Source: Pseudomonas botevensis
GTDB taxonomy: Bacteria; Pseudomonadota; Gammaproteobacteria; Pseudomonadales; Pseudomonadaceae
Reading direction: 5' to 3'
Length of the DNA stretch: 64,000 bases
Assembly (NCBI RefSeq): GCF_019145475.1
Contig: NZ_JAHTKI010000019.1
Span: forward strand, 31,195 to 95,194
Translations under genes and position numbers: made by a program
The notes under the pieces: generated by a model
Databases searched by the model: none
What the model was told of the DNA's origin: nothing
Seen by the model: only the letters and a program-made list of their open reading frames with translations
In this document: positions 18,630 to 25,786 of the stretch, piece after piece
Numbering within the stretch: position 1 is the stretch's first letter
How the letters are laid out: the number at the start of each line of letters is the position of its first letter

Positions 18630-18664
18630 GCTCAAGATCGCGCGCACACCGGCGGATCTTGAGC
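18630..18664. repeat. 10-bp inverted repeat in the convergent intergenic space
   Basis: GCTCAAGATC (18630-18639) and GATCTTGAGC (18655-18664) are exact inverse copies with 15 bases between them. It lies beyond the end of the minus-strand DUF4432 gene, so it may act as an unusual terminator stem. No T-run follows on either strand. Confidence 0.5.
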
Positions 18665-18700
18665 TGGCCGACGGGATCAGACGCGGACATTTGGCCGATG

Positions 18701-19915
18701 TCACCCCTTGGTCAGATCAACCAATGGCGTCTGTCGCACCTCAGTCTCCCGTCCACCCTGAATCTCGCTCACCTGCTTCAAGGCCTTATCCACAGCCGCC
18801 TTATCCGCCAACAAGCTGTAGCGGATGCGGAACTGCTTGTGTTCCTTCGGTCCGATTGTCGGTACCAGGTTCAGTGGCCGCTGATAACGGCGGTTGTAGG
18901 AAAAACTTGTCCCCGGTTCCAGCCCCGTCACATAACCCTGGCCTTGGGTATCCGTGTTTTTCCATAGGGAAAACACGGGCAGTGTCTGAGTATTGAAGCC
19001 AACCGAAACGCCCAGGCTGCCGGCCTTGTTATGCAACACGGTCAACGTATCGCCTTTGGCATCGGCGTACGGCACTACGTTGTAGACCGTTTCGTCGTAG
19101 TCCCTGGTCGGAGCGCGGTACGTTTGCCATTCGGGCAGATCGCCCTTGGCCTTGTCGTTGAACGGCGACACCTGTTTCACCGGCGCGACGAAACGAGCGC
19201 CCTGCTCCAGGAACGGGGTGCTGAAGTTACTGTGATATAGCGCCTGGTATTCCTTCGGATAATCGCCATTGTTGGTCAGGGTGTCGTTGAGGGCGAACAC
19301 TACGCTGCCGGGCTCGGTGACCAGTTCGGTCGCCACAGAGAAGTCGACCTTCTTGAACGCCTGCTCTTTCAGTTCGCCGCGCAGTGTGATGGCGTACGGT
19401 GGTATTTCATCGATGTGCAGGGTGACTTTGTTCGCAGGAATGTTGGCGGCCCGACCGTGCAGCGTCAGCAGTTCGCCATTGTCGACGCCGGGGTGGCCGA
19501 CCCATTCGTATCCGCAGCGGGTGACCAGCTCGTTGAAACCTTCCAGCCAGCCCAGACCACCGCGACCATTGAGTTCGATGAAGGACGGATTGACCACTTC
19601 CTTGACCGGGGAATCCCAGCCCATGCGCACATTGCCGACCGAGGCCTGCAAGACGTTCATTCCCCGTGTCGGCACTACCGAGAGTTTCATCGTGCCGTTA
19701 TCGATATCAACGATGCTGACGCCTTCCTGCCGACCACCATGCAAGGTGCGCAGGGTAACGCTGAAGGGATTGTCGGTCTTTATGCCAAGTTGCTGACTGG
19801 TGATCTGCCAGTTCTGCGCGGCTTTGTCGGTGTCGAGCAGAACGTAATCCCAGGCCATGGCGTGAGAGGCAGCGGACAATGCGCTGAGGGCAACAACGAG
19901 TTTGAGCGGGGTCAT
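18701..19915 (-). CDS. Secreted DUF4432 family protein (aldose-1-epimerase-like fold)
   Basis: The 404-residue product has a clear signal peptide (MTPLKLVVALSALSAASHAMAWD). The body has the look of galactose-mutarotase-like beta-sandwich proteins of DUF4432, with VVPTRGMNVL, HGRAANIPANKV, YHSNFSTPFLEQGARF and GLEPGTSFSYNRR. Members bind or interconvert sugars; a substrate is not known to me. ATG 19915 has AAAGG 8 bp before it; the frame is open further upstream but that part looks non-coding. Its promoter carries a LacI-type operator (19959-19970), which fits a sugar-related role. It stands alone, convergent with the hydroxyproline operon. Confidence 0.82.
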   Translation of the reverse strand: MTPLKLVVALSALSAASHAMAWDYVLLDTDKAAQNWQITSQQLGIKTDNPFSVTLRTLHGGRQEGVSIVDIDNGTMKLSVVPTRGMNVLQASVGNVRMGWDSPVKEVVNPSFIELNGRGGLGWLEGFNELVTRCGYEWVGHPGVDNGELLTLHGRAANIPANKVTLHIDEIPPYAITLRGELKEQAFKKVDFSVATELVTEPGSVVFALNDTLTNNGDYPKEYQALYHSNFSTPFLEQGARFVAPVKQVSPFNDKAKGDLPEWQTYRAPTRDYDETVYNVVPYADAKGDTLTVLHNKAGSLGVSVGFNTQTLPVFSLWKNTDTQGQGYVTGLEPGTSFSYNRRYQRPLNLVPTIGPKEHKQFRIRYSLLADKAAVDKALKQVSEIQGGRETEVRQTPLVDLTKG

Positions 19916-19945
19916 GGCAATAGCCTTTCTTGGAGTTGTGCGCTT

Positions 19946-19974
19946 TTTATAAACTTGATGAAACGTTTCAGCAA
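19946..19974 (-). promoter_or_regulatory. Promoter with LacI-family operator upstream of the DUF4432 gene
   Basis: On the minus strand TTGCTG (19974-19969), a 17-bp spacer and TATAAA (19951-19946) make a good sigma-70 promoter. The perfect palindrome TGAAACGTTTCA (19959-19970) overlaps the -35 end and spacer. This 12-mer is the form of site used by LacI-family sugar regulators such as FruR/Cra. No LacI-family gene lies in the window. Confidence 0.75.
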
Positions 19975-20244
19975 GCTTAAAAAATGACACAACGCTGGTC
20001 TTTGCCAAGAAGTGTTTTTTGGACAGGCCCAAAGCAGTCCTTGCCCAATAGCAAAGCCGACTTGAATGAGCAGGCCATTTCAAAGTCACTGTCTCTATGG
20101 TCCAACCATCGGGGGCAGTAAAGGGGGAGACTGCCGCCATAGATGCCAGCCATGCGGATGGCCTTGTTTTCAAGTGCTCCGATGCCCTCGCATTCGATCA
20201 ACGAGACCGCCCTGCCCTTAAACCATTCAGTAAATGCAAAAAAA
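19975..20244. other. Intergenic DNA without a supported gene
   Basis: About 270 bp separate the DUF4432 promoter from the terminator at 20245. Short open frames exist on both strands, but none has a ribosome site, a known motif or codon use like the neighbours. I see no repeat or RNA gene. It could hold a decayed gene fragment. Confidence 0.4.
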
Positions 20245-20278
20245 GGGAGACGGTTTATTCAATCCGTCTCCCTCTTTT
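20245..20278 (-). terminator. Strong bidirectional terminator
   Basis: GGGAGACGG and CCGTCTCCC (20245-20253 and 20264-20272) form a 9-bp stem with a 10-base loop. The stem is flanked by seven A on the left and TCTTTTT on the right. On the minus strand this gives a stem followed by a T7 run, ending the GntR-DUF1989 operon 55 bp past its stop. Confidence 0.9.
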
Positions 20279-20326
20279 TGAGATCTGAAACATACGCCTT
20301 CACTCGGTTTTCAATCGCCCCGCCCC

Positions 20327-21178
20327 TTACTTTTCCCACTCGGCCTTGGGAATCAGCAAGCCGTGGTTACCGTTGTAAGCAGCGCGCTCGGGCTGTTTCC
20401 AGCCCTCCAGCAGCGAATCGTCGAGACGGTAGATTTCCACCCCGAGCGGACGGCAGACCTTCAACGGATCCTCGGCGTCAGGCCCCCACATCGGCAATGA
20501 CAGGTCACCACCCGGACAGGTGGACAATGCGCAGAGCAGATCGATTTCCGCGAAGAACTCCAGGTAGTCGCCCTGCTTCGCCGGGCACGCTTTCATGAAG
20601 TACATGTCGTCGTGATTCAGGCCCGTGCACTGAAAGATGTTCAACACATCGTGTACGTCGAACTCGGTCAGGCCGTGTGGCAACACCGCGCGGGTCAGGT
20701 TGGAGTGGCAATGGTGGTGGAAATCCTCGCCCGTGAGCATCTTGTTCACGTAAGGATCGCAGCGCGTGCCGAGCAGATCGTGCAAACGGCCGCCATGTTC
20801 ATCGATGCCGTAGCCGGCCAGGCTGTCGTCGGTGATGGTGACCATCGGTCGCAGGAACGGCAGGTTCGACCACAAGCGGTCGTAGGTGGTGACGTGTGCG
20901 CCTTGCAACTGACGGGTGCGGGACGCCCACATGCGTTCGCGGGGATCGTTGGCGCTCCACACGTTGAAGTCGCCGACTTGCGGCCCCACGGGCGTGGTCA
21001 CGCGAAACACATGCCCCGCCGGCACCTTCCAGGCGCGGCCGGTGCGAATCGGCACTTCGAATTGCTCGACCAATGTGCGGCCTTCCCTGTTCTCGCGCAC
21101 GCGGTCATAAAACGCTTTGTCTACCTGCAATGCGGCGCCCTTGCTGACCTGATAGGCCGCTGGATAATCCTTGTACAT
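20327..21178 (-). CDS. DUF1989 / urea carboxylase-associated family protein
   Basis: The 283-residue protein belongs to the DUF1989 family, whose members often sit with urea carboxylase or purine and amine catabolism genes. Recognisable strings are PAGHVFRVTTPVGPQVGDFNVW, LWSNLPFLRPMVTITDDSL, HHCHSNLTRAVLPHGL and FMKACPAKQGDYLEFFAEIDLLCALSTCPGGD. The conserved His and Cys residues may bind a metal. Here no urea gene is near; it is the second gene of a two-gene operon with a GntR regulator, 14 bp after the regulator stop. It is a whole, stand-alone copy. The reaction is unknown to me. Confidence 0.85.
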   Translation of the reverse strand: MYKDYPAAYQVSKGAALQVDKAFYDRVRENREGRTLVEQFEVPIRTGRAWKVPAGHVFRVTTPVGPQVGDFNVWSANDPRERMWASRTRQLQGAHVTTYDRLWSNLPFLRPMVTITDDSLAGYGIDEHGGRLHDLLGTRCDPYVNKMLTGEDFHHHCHSNLTRAVLPHGLTEFDVHDVLNIFQCTGLNHDDMYFMKACPAKQGDYLEFFAEIDLLCALSTCPGGDLSLPMWGPDAEDPLKVCRPLGVEIYRLDDSLLEGWKQPERAAYNGNHGLLIPKAEWEK

Positions 21179-21192
21179 GATGGATCCTCTCT

Positions 21193-21858
21193 TCAGTGTT
21201 TTGCTCGGTTGTTCAGAATGTCCAGCAGCACGAGTTCGGAGTCGTTGAGGTAGCTGCTCATGGCTTCCCCGGCTTCCTTCTTGCGGCCATCGCCCAGCAG
21301 GTCGTGAATATGCCGGTCGCGCTCAAACCAGGGTTTCTGGAAGGTTTCCTCGTTGGGGGCGTTGGAAAACACCAGGCGCATCTGGGCCGCCACGTGGGTG
21401 AAGAATTCGTCGAACAGCGGGCTGCGCATCAGGCCGACGATGTGTTGGTGAAAACGCAGGCTGTGCGTACCGAAGGCTTGCCAGTTCTCGCGATCCCGGG
21501 CCAGTTGCGCCGCCTCGATGGCATCGAGCATCAGATCGGACTGGAACTCGCGTAACGGCTTGCTTGCGGCGATAGCCTGCAATTCGAGCGTGCGGCGGAC
21601 CTTGAAGAGGTCGCGCACATCGTCGATTCCCATGCGGCGCACCATCACGCCTTTGTTGCGCACATAGCTGGTCAGGCCTTCGCGACCCAACTGGTGCAGC
21701 GCCTCGCGGACGGTGTTGCGCGAGGCGTTGTAGGCGTTGACCAGTTCGCTTTCCACCAGTGGCATGCCCGGCAACAGGCGCCCGCCAATGATGTCTTCGC
21801 GCAGTTCGATGGCGACCTGATCCGGCAGCGACAGGCTTTTTTCATGGGTTTGACTCAC
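21193..21858 (-). CDS. GntR-family regulator (FadR/FCD type)
   Basis: The 221-residue regulator has an N-terminal winged helix (LPDQVAIELREDIIGGRLLPGMPLVESELVNAYNASRNTVREALHQLGREGL, about residues 10-65). A C-terminal FCD ligand domain follows (VRRTLELQAIAA, HQHIVGL, FERDRHIHDLLGDGRKKEAGEAM). GTG 21858 is chosen because GGGAGGG lies 9 bp upstream; the longer TTG start would run into the operator. A 15-bp palindrome of the FadR type lies 30 bp before the start (21888-21902), so the regulator should control its own operon with the DUF1989 gene downstream. Confidence 0.88.
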   Translation of the reverse strand: MSQTHEKSLSLPDQVAIELREDIIGGRLLPGMPLVESELVNAYNASRNTVREALHQLGREGLTSYVRNKGVMVRRMGIDDVRDLFKVRRTLELQAIAASKPLREFQSDLMLDAIEAAQLARDRENWQAFGTHSLRFHQHIVGLMRSPLFDEFFTHVAAQMRLVFSNAPNEETFQKPWFERDRHIHDLLGDGRKKEAGEAMSSYLNDSELVLLDILNNRAKH

Positions 21859-21887
21859 CGTTGCATGCCCTCCCTTCACAACGCACA

Positions 21888-21902
21888 GATTGTTCAACAA
21901 TC
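21888..21902 (-). promoter_or_regulatory. GntR/FadR-type operator
   Basis: GATTGTTCAACAATC is a perfect 15-bp palindrome. Its centre fits the FadR-subfamily pattern TNGTNNNACNA exactly. It lies 30 bp upstream of the GntR start codon, where it would block transcription of the GntR-DUF1989 operon. Confidence 0.75.
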
Positions 21903-22069
21903 ACTCTTGAACGTATTAGCGAGTTTCATGCCAGTTACCGAATTCAAGGACTGCTTGAAGGCTCTGTCTGGAGAACGCTTTTTATGGGCAGGCGAACACG
22001 GCGCGATTCGTTACTGAAGGCAACGTTGCAGATCAATCGCCAGTCACGAGACCCCCTGACGGACTCGGC

Positions 22070-22097
22070 TTGCAAATTACATTAGCGCTAATGTAGT
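22070..22097 (+). promoter_or_regulatory. Promoter with 18-bp palindromic operator for the MarR-methyltransferase pair
   Basis: TTGCAA (22070-22075) and TGTAGT (22092-22097) are spaced 16 bp apart. Between and over them lies the perfect palindrome TACATTAGCGCTAATGTA (22078-22095). Outside the core, imperfect symmetry continues (CAAAT against GTTTG). It is the likely binding site of the MarR protein encoded next. Confidence 0.75.
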
Positions 22098-22126
22098 TTG
22101 TAATGCATCTGTTGGAGACGATGACC

Positions 22127-22618
22127 ATGAATCAAAAAGTCGAGCCCGGCCTGGGCGAACTGCTGCGCTATGTATCGGAGTTGGTCGAACTGGGCGCCGA
22201 AGCGCACTACCAGCAAATGGGCATGAAGTACCGGGCGCGCTACACCCCTGTGCTGCGCGCCATTCGCTCAGGTGCGCGGACGGTGACGGAGATCACCGCG
22301 CGCTCGCATCTGACCCAGGGCGCCATCAGTCAGACTGTCAGCCACATGGAGGCCGAAGGTGTGATTTCCCGTCAGCGCGGTGAGGATGGACGGCAGACGG
22401 TGATCGAGTTGACTGCCGCCGGCAAGGAGTTGGTGACCAGACTGAATGCACACTGGGCGGCCACGTTCGAAACCATCGAGCAGTTGGAAACCGAGGTTGG
22501 CTATCCCCTTCGCCGAGTGCTCGAAGACACCGCCAGAGCCCTGGAGCAACGCGGTTTCTCGCAGCGCCTGAGCGACTTCAAACAAAGCCAGATCGCCGGA
22601 GTTTCCGCCCATGAATAA
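22127..22618 (+). CDS. MarR-family transcriptional regulator
   Basis: The 163-residue protein is a winged-helix regulator. The recognition region reads TVTEITARSHLTQGAISQTVSHMEAEGVISRQRGEDGRQTVIELTAAGKELV (about residues 50-105), a normal MarR helix-turn-helix and beta wing. ATG 22127 was chosen because GGAG lies 9 bp before it; ATG 22103 and 22121 are in frame but badly placed for that site. The stop overlaps the methyltransferase ATG by 8 bp, so the two genes are coupled. The palindrome at 22078-22095 suggests autoregulation. The ligand is unknown. Confidence 0.88.
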   Translation: MNQKVEPGLGELLRYVSELVELGAEAHYQQMGMKYRARYTPVLRAIRSGARTVTEITARSHLTQGAISQTVSHMEAEGVISRQRGEDGRQTVIELTAAGKELVTRLNAHWAATFETIEQLETEVGYPLRRVLEDTARALEQRGFSQRLSDFKQSQIAGVSAHE

Positions 22619-23369
22619 CACGGATGCAGCAAGCAAGAACTGGTTCGATCAGGGTGGCTCGGCCTACGCGAAGTTCAGGCCGGAATACCCGGCGGAACTC
22701 GCGGCGTACCTGGCCTCGGTGGCGCCGGACACCTTTCTCGCAGTCGACGTCGGATGCGGCAACGGCCAGTTGACCCGGCAGCTCGCCGAGCATTTCAACT
22801 CCGTCGCTGGTTTCGATCCCAGTGAAGACCAGATTACCCACGCGGCACCGCAAGAGAACGTCAGTTACCGCTGCGCGCCAGCGGAAGATCTGCCGCTGTT
22901 GAGCCGCAGCGTGAGCCTGGTGACGGCGGCGCAAGCCGCTCACTGGTTTGATTTGCCGAAGTTCTACGACGAGGTGCGCCGGGTGGCGGTGCCGAACACG
23001 GTTGTGGCGCTGATCAGTTACGGCGTACTGCGCATGGACGGTGAGCTGGGCGCTCGCTTCAAGCGCTTCTACCGGGATGAAATCGGCCCGTTCTGGCCCG
23101 CCGAACGCAAGCTCGTGGACAGCGGTTACGCCACCCTCGACTTTCCGTTCACCGAGCTGGAAAGCCCCTCGATCGCCATTCATCTGGACTGGTCTCTGGA
23201 CGAGTTTCTCGGCTACGTCTCGACCTGGTCGGCAGTGCGCAATGCCCGGGACTCGGGGCGCGAAGACCTGCTGCATCGCTTCGCCGCTGATATCGCCGAA
23301 CGCTGGGGCGCCCCCGCCACTCGCCACTCGATTTCCTGGCCCATCAACATGAGGATCGGACGGCTATGA
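22611..23369 (+). CDS. Class I SAM-dependent methyltransferase
   Basis: The 252-residue protein has the Rossmann methyltransferase motifs: motif I AVDVGCGNGQLTRQLAEHF (about residues 43-61), an acidic end of strand 2 (AGFDPSEDQI), and SLVTAAQAAHWFDLPKFYDEVRRV for motif IV/post IV. It resembles small-molecule methyltransferases of the UbiE/Tam group. It starts inside the MarR gene and is controlled with it. The substrate cannot be told, but a MarR-coupled methyltransferase often detoxifies or modifies an aromatic or acidic ligand; that is inference. Confidence 0.87.
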   Translation: MNNTDAASKNWFDQGGSAYAKFRPEYPAELAAYLASVAPDTFLAVDVGCGNGQLTRQLAEHFNSVAGFDPSEDQITHAAPQENVSYRCAPAEDLPLLSRSVSLVTAAQAAHWFDLPKFYDEVRRVAVPNTVVALISYGVLRMDGELGARFKRFYRDEIGPFWPAERKLVDSGYATLDFPFTELESPSIAIHLDWSLDEFLGYVSTWSAVRNARDSGREDLLHRFAADIAERWGAPATRHSISWPINMRIGRL

Positions 23370-23393
23370 ACGACGGGCAACCGACCTCCCCGT

Positions 23394-24410
23394 TCAGTTG
23401 TGCAAAGCCGCCAGAGACGCCTTGGCACTGGCCACATTCAGCGCCCCCGGCAAACCAACGCCATTTTTCGCCGCGAGAATCTCGGCCATCACACTGACCG
23501 CGATTTCCGCCGGGGTCTTGCTGCCGATGTAGATCCCGATCGGCCCATGCAGGCGTTCAAGCGAGTCTTGCGTTTCGCCGAAATGCTCGATCAACCGCTC
23601 ACGGCGTAGCTGGCTGTTGCGCCGTGAGCCGATGGCGCCGATGTAGAACGCCGGCCCGTGCAAGGCCTCAAGCAAGGCCAGGTCATCCAGTTTCGGATCG
23701 TGACTGAGGGCGACGATGCAGGTGCGCAGGTCGACGGCAAAATCCCGCACGACGTCATCCGGCATGCCGACAATGCGCTCCACTCCGCTCACCGCCCACG
23801 TCTGCATATGCTCGGGGCGCGGATCGCAGACCGAAACCTTGAAGCCGTTGAACAACGCCATGGTCGCCAGGTATTCGGCCAGCGCGCCGGCGCCGATCAT
23901 CAGCAGGCGATAACCGGGGCCAAGGGTATTGACCATCTGCTCGCCGTCGAAGCTGAACTGCTCCGGAGTGGCAGTGGGTTGGAGCGTGACTTCATCGGTC
24001 GTCAGCACCAATTGGCGGCGCACCAATTGCCCGGAGTCGAGCTGGCTCAGCAGTACATCCAGCGCTTGCCATGCGGGGCTGAATTCGAGGATCAATTCGA
24101 GCGTGCCGCCACAGGGTAAACCAAAGCGGTGAGCCTCGTCGGCGCTGACACCGTAACGCACCACTTCGGGCGGCCCGTCCGCCAGGCCATCGCCGCCGTA
24201 GGCCGTGGTGTAACGGTGGATCAGGTCGTCTTCGATGCAGCCACCGGAAACGCTGCCCACCACCCGGCCATCGTTACGCAGGGCCATCATCGACCCCACC
24301 GGCCGCGGCGATGAGCCCCAAGTGCGCGCCACCGTGGCAAGCAGCACGCGGTCGCCAGCGGCGAGCCAGTCCCGCGCGCTGCGCAGAACCAGCAAGTCGA
24401 TGCTTTCCAT
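23394..24410 (-). CDS. XdhC-family molybdenum cofactor insertion protein
   Basis: The 338-residue protein belongs to XdhC/CoxI, which sulfurates and delivers molybdenum cofactor to xanthine-dehydrogenase-type enzymes. The N-terminal domain has VARTWGSSPRPVGSMMALRNDGRVVGSVSGGCIEDDL. The C-terminal Rossmann domain has YRLLMIGAGALAEYLATMALFNGFKVSVCDPRPEH and FYIGAIGSRRNSQLRRERL. ATG 24410 has GGAGG 5 bp upstream and follows the cytochrome gene by 10 bp. It is the last gene of the molybdenum hydroxylase operon, so its client is the molybdopterin subunit two genes upstream. Confidence 0.92.
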   Translation of the reverse strand: MESIDLLVLRSARDWLAAGDRVLLATVARTWGSSPRPVGSMMALRNDGRVVGSVSGGCIEDDLIHRYTTAYGGDGLADGPPEVVRYGVSADEAHRFGLPCGGTLELILEFSPAWQALDVLLSQLDSGQLVRRQLVLTTDEVTLQPTATPEQFSFDGEQMVNTLGPGYRLLMIGAGALAEYLATMALFNGFKVSVCDPRPEHMQTWAVSGVERIVGMPDDVVRDFAVDLRTCIVALSHDPKLDDLALLEALHGPAFYIGAIGSRRNSQLRRERLIEHFGETQDSLERLHGPIGIYIGSKTPAEIAVSVMAEILAAKNGVGLPGALNVASAKASLAALHN

Positions 24411-24420
24411 CACCCCCTCC

Positions 24421-25770
24421 TTAACGCATCTGCAGAATGATCGGGCTGCTGCTGGCCGGATCGGTGTGTTCGCGCAGTTTGCTCACCGCTTTCGCGTCCA
24501 CCGCCTCGCTGCGATTACCCCAGGTGCTGCGCACGTAGGTAAGGACTTCGGCAATCTGCTGATCCGAAAGTTGCTCGCGAAAGGCCGGCATGCGATAGGC
24601 GTCCGGCACACCAGCAGCGACCACGCGTTGCGAGCCGTTGAGGGTGATGTTGATCGCCGAGGCATTTTCCGACGCCAGTGCGGAAGTGGCGCCGGCCAGT
24701 GGCGGCATCCACTCTGGCTGGCCCTTGCCATCCAGGCCATGACAGGACGCGCAGCGGGTCTCATACGTGTGGGCGCCCGGCGTGTTGGGCTTCGTAGCCG
24801 CCACTGACTGGTACTGCCACGGCGTGCCGTCACGCTGATGATCGCCCGGCAACGATTTGAGGTAACGAGCGATGGCCGCCAGATCCTCATCGTTCATGAA
24901 CTGCGTGGAGTTGTTGAACGCCTCGGTCATCGAGCCGAACACCACCGCATGCTGGTTGCGACCGGTCTTGAGGAACTGCACGATCTCCGGCTCGGTCCAG
25001 CGCCCGAGGCCGGTGTTGTGATCGTTGCGCAGGCTCGGTGCGTACCAGCCATCGAGCAACGCACCGGCAAGGAACGGCGTGCCGGATTCATCCAGCGCTT
25101 TTTCGTTGAACGCCAGCCCGCGCGGGCTATGGCAACTGCCGCAATGACCGGCGCCCTGAACGATGTAGGCCCCGCGATTCCACAACGGGTCCTGTCCGGC
25201 TTTTTCCACATAGGGCGCGGAGTCGGTGAAAACGCCGTTCCACAACGCGACCGGCCAGCGCATATTCAGCGGCCAGGGAATGTCGCTGGGGATGTTGGCC
25301 TGCTTGACCGGCGCCACGCCCTTCATGAAGAACGCGTACAAGGCGCGAACATCATCGTCAGAGAGTTTGGCGTAGGACGGATACGGCATGGCCGGGTAAA
25401 GCCGCCGCCCTCCCGGCGCGACGCCATGGCGCACCGCCCGGTCGAATTGCGCCAGGCTGTAGTTGCCAATCCCGGTCTCGCGATCCGGGGTGACGTTGGT
25501 AGCGTGGATCGCACCCAACGGAGTCGCCATTTCCAGGCCGCCGGCGAAGGGCGCACCACCGGGCACGCTGTGGCAGGCGACGCAGTCGCTGAGCGGGGCG
25601 ACATATTCGCCACGAGCGACCAGTGCCGGGTCGATATCGGCCACGGCGACCTGGCGGCTTTCAAAAGGCGAGACGGGCTCGCGGGTGACATACCAGGCCA
25701 GCAGGCCGGCCGCGATCAGGCACGGCACGGCCAACCAGCCAGCGGTTCTTGCGAATCGGCTGTTGTTCAT
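24421..25770 (-). CDS. Membrane-anchored triheme cytochrome c, dehydrogenase electron-acceptor subunit
   Basis: The 449-residue protein has an uncleaved or signal-type N-terminal hydrophobic segment (GWLAVPCLIAAGLLAWYV) and three c-type heme sites: C63-VAC-H67, C210-GSC-H214 and C340-ASC-H344. This is the layout of cytochrome subunits of periplasmic aldehyde/alcohol dehydrogenases. It would take electrons from the molybdenum and 2Fe-2S subunits and pass them to the respiratory chain. It lies 16 bp after the molybdopterin subunit gene in the same operon. Confidence 0.93.
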   Translation of the reverse strand: MNNSRFARTAGWLAVPCLIAAGLLAWYVTREPVSPFESRQVAVADIDPALVARGEYVAPLSDCVACHSVPGGAPFAGGLEMATPLGAIHATNVTPDRETGIGNYSLAQFDRAVRHGVAPGGRRLYPAMPYPSYAKLSDDDVRALYAFFMKGVAPVKQANIPSDIPWPLNMRWPVALWNGVFTDSAPYVEKAGQDPLWNRGAYIVQGAGHCGSCHSPRGLAFNEKALDESGTPFLAGALLDGWYAPSLRNDHNTGLGRWTEPEIVQFLKTGRNQHAVVFGSMTEAFNNSTQFMNDEDLAAIARYLKSLPGDHQRDGTPWQYQSVAATKPNTPGAHTYETRCASCHGLDGKGQPEWMPPLAGATSALASENASAINITLNGSQRVVAAGVPDAYRMPAFREQLSDQQIAEVLTYVRSTWGNRSEAVDAKAVSKLREHTDPASSSPIILQMR

Positions 25771-25786
25771 GAAGGCTCCGGCGCGG

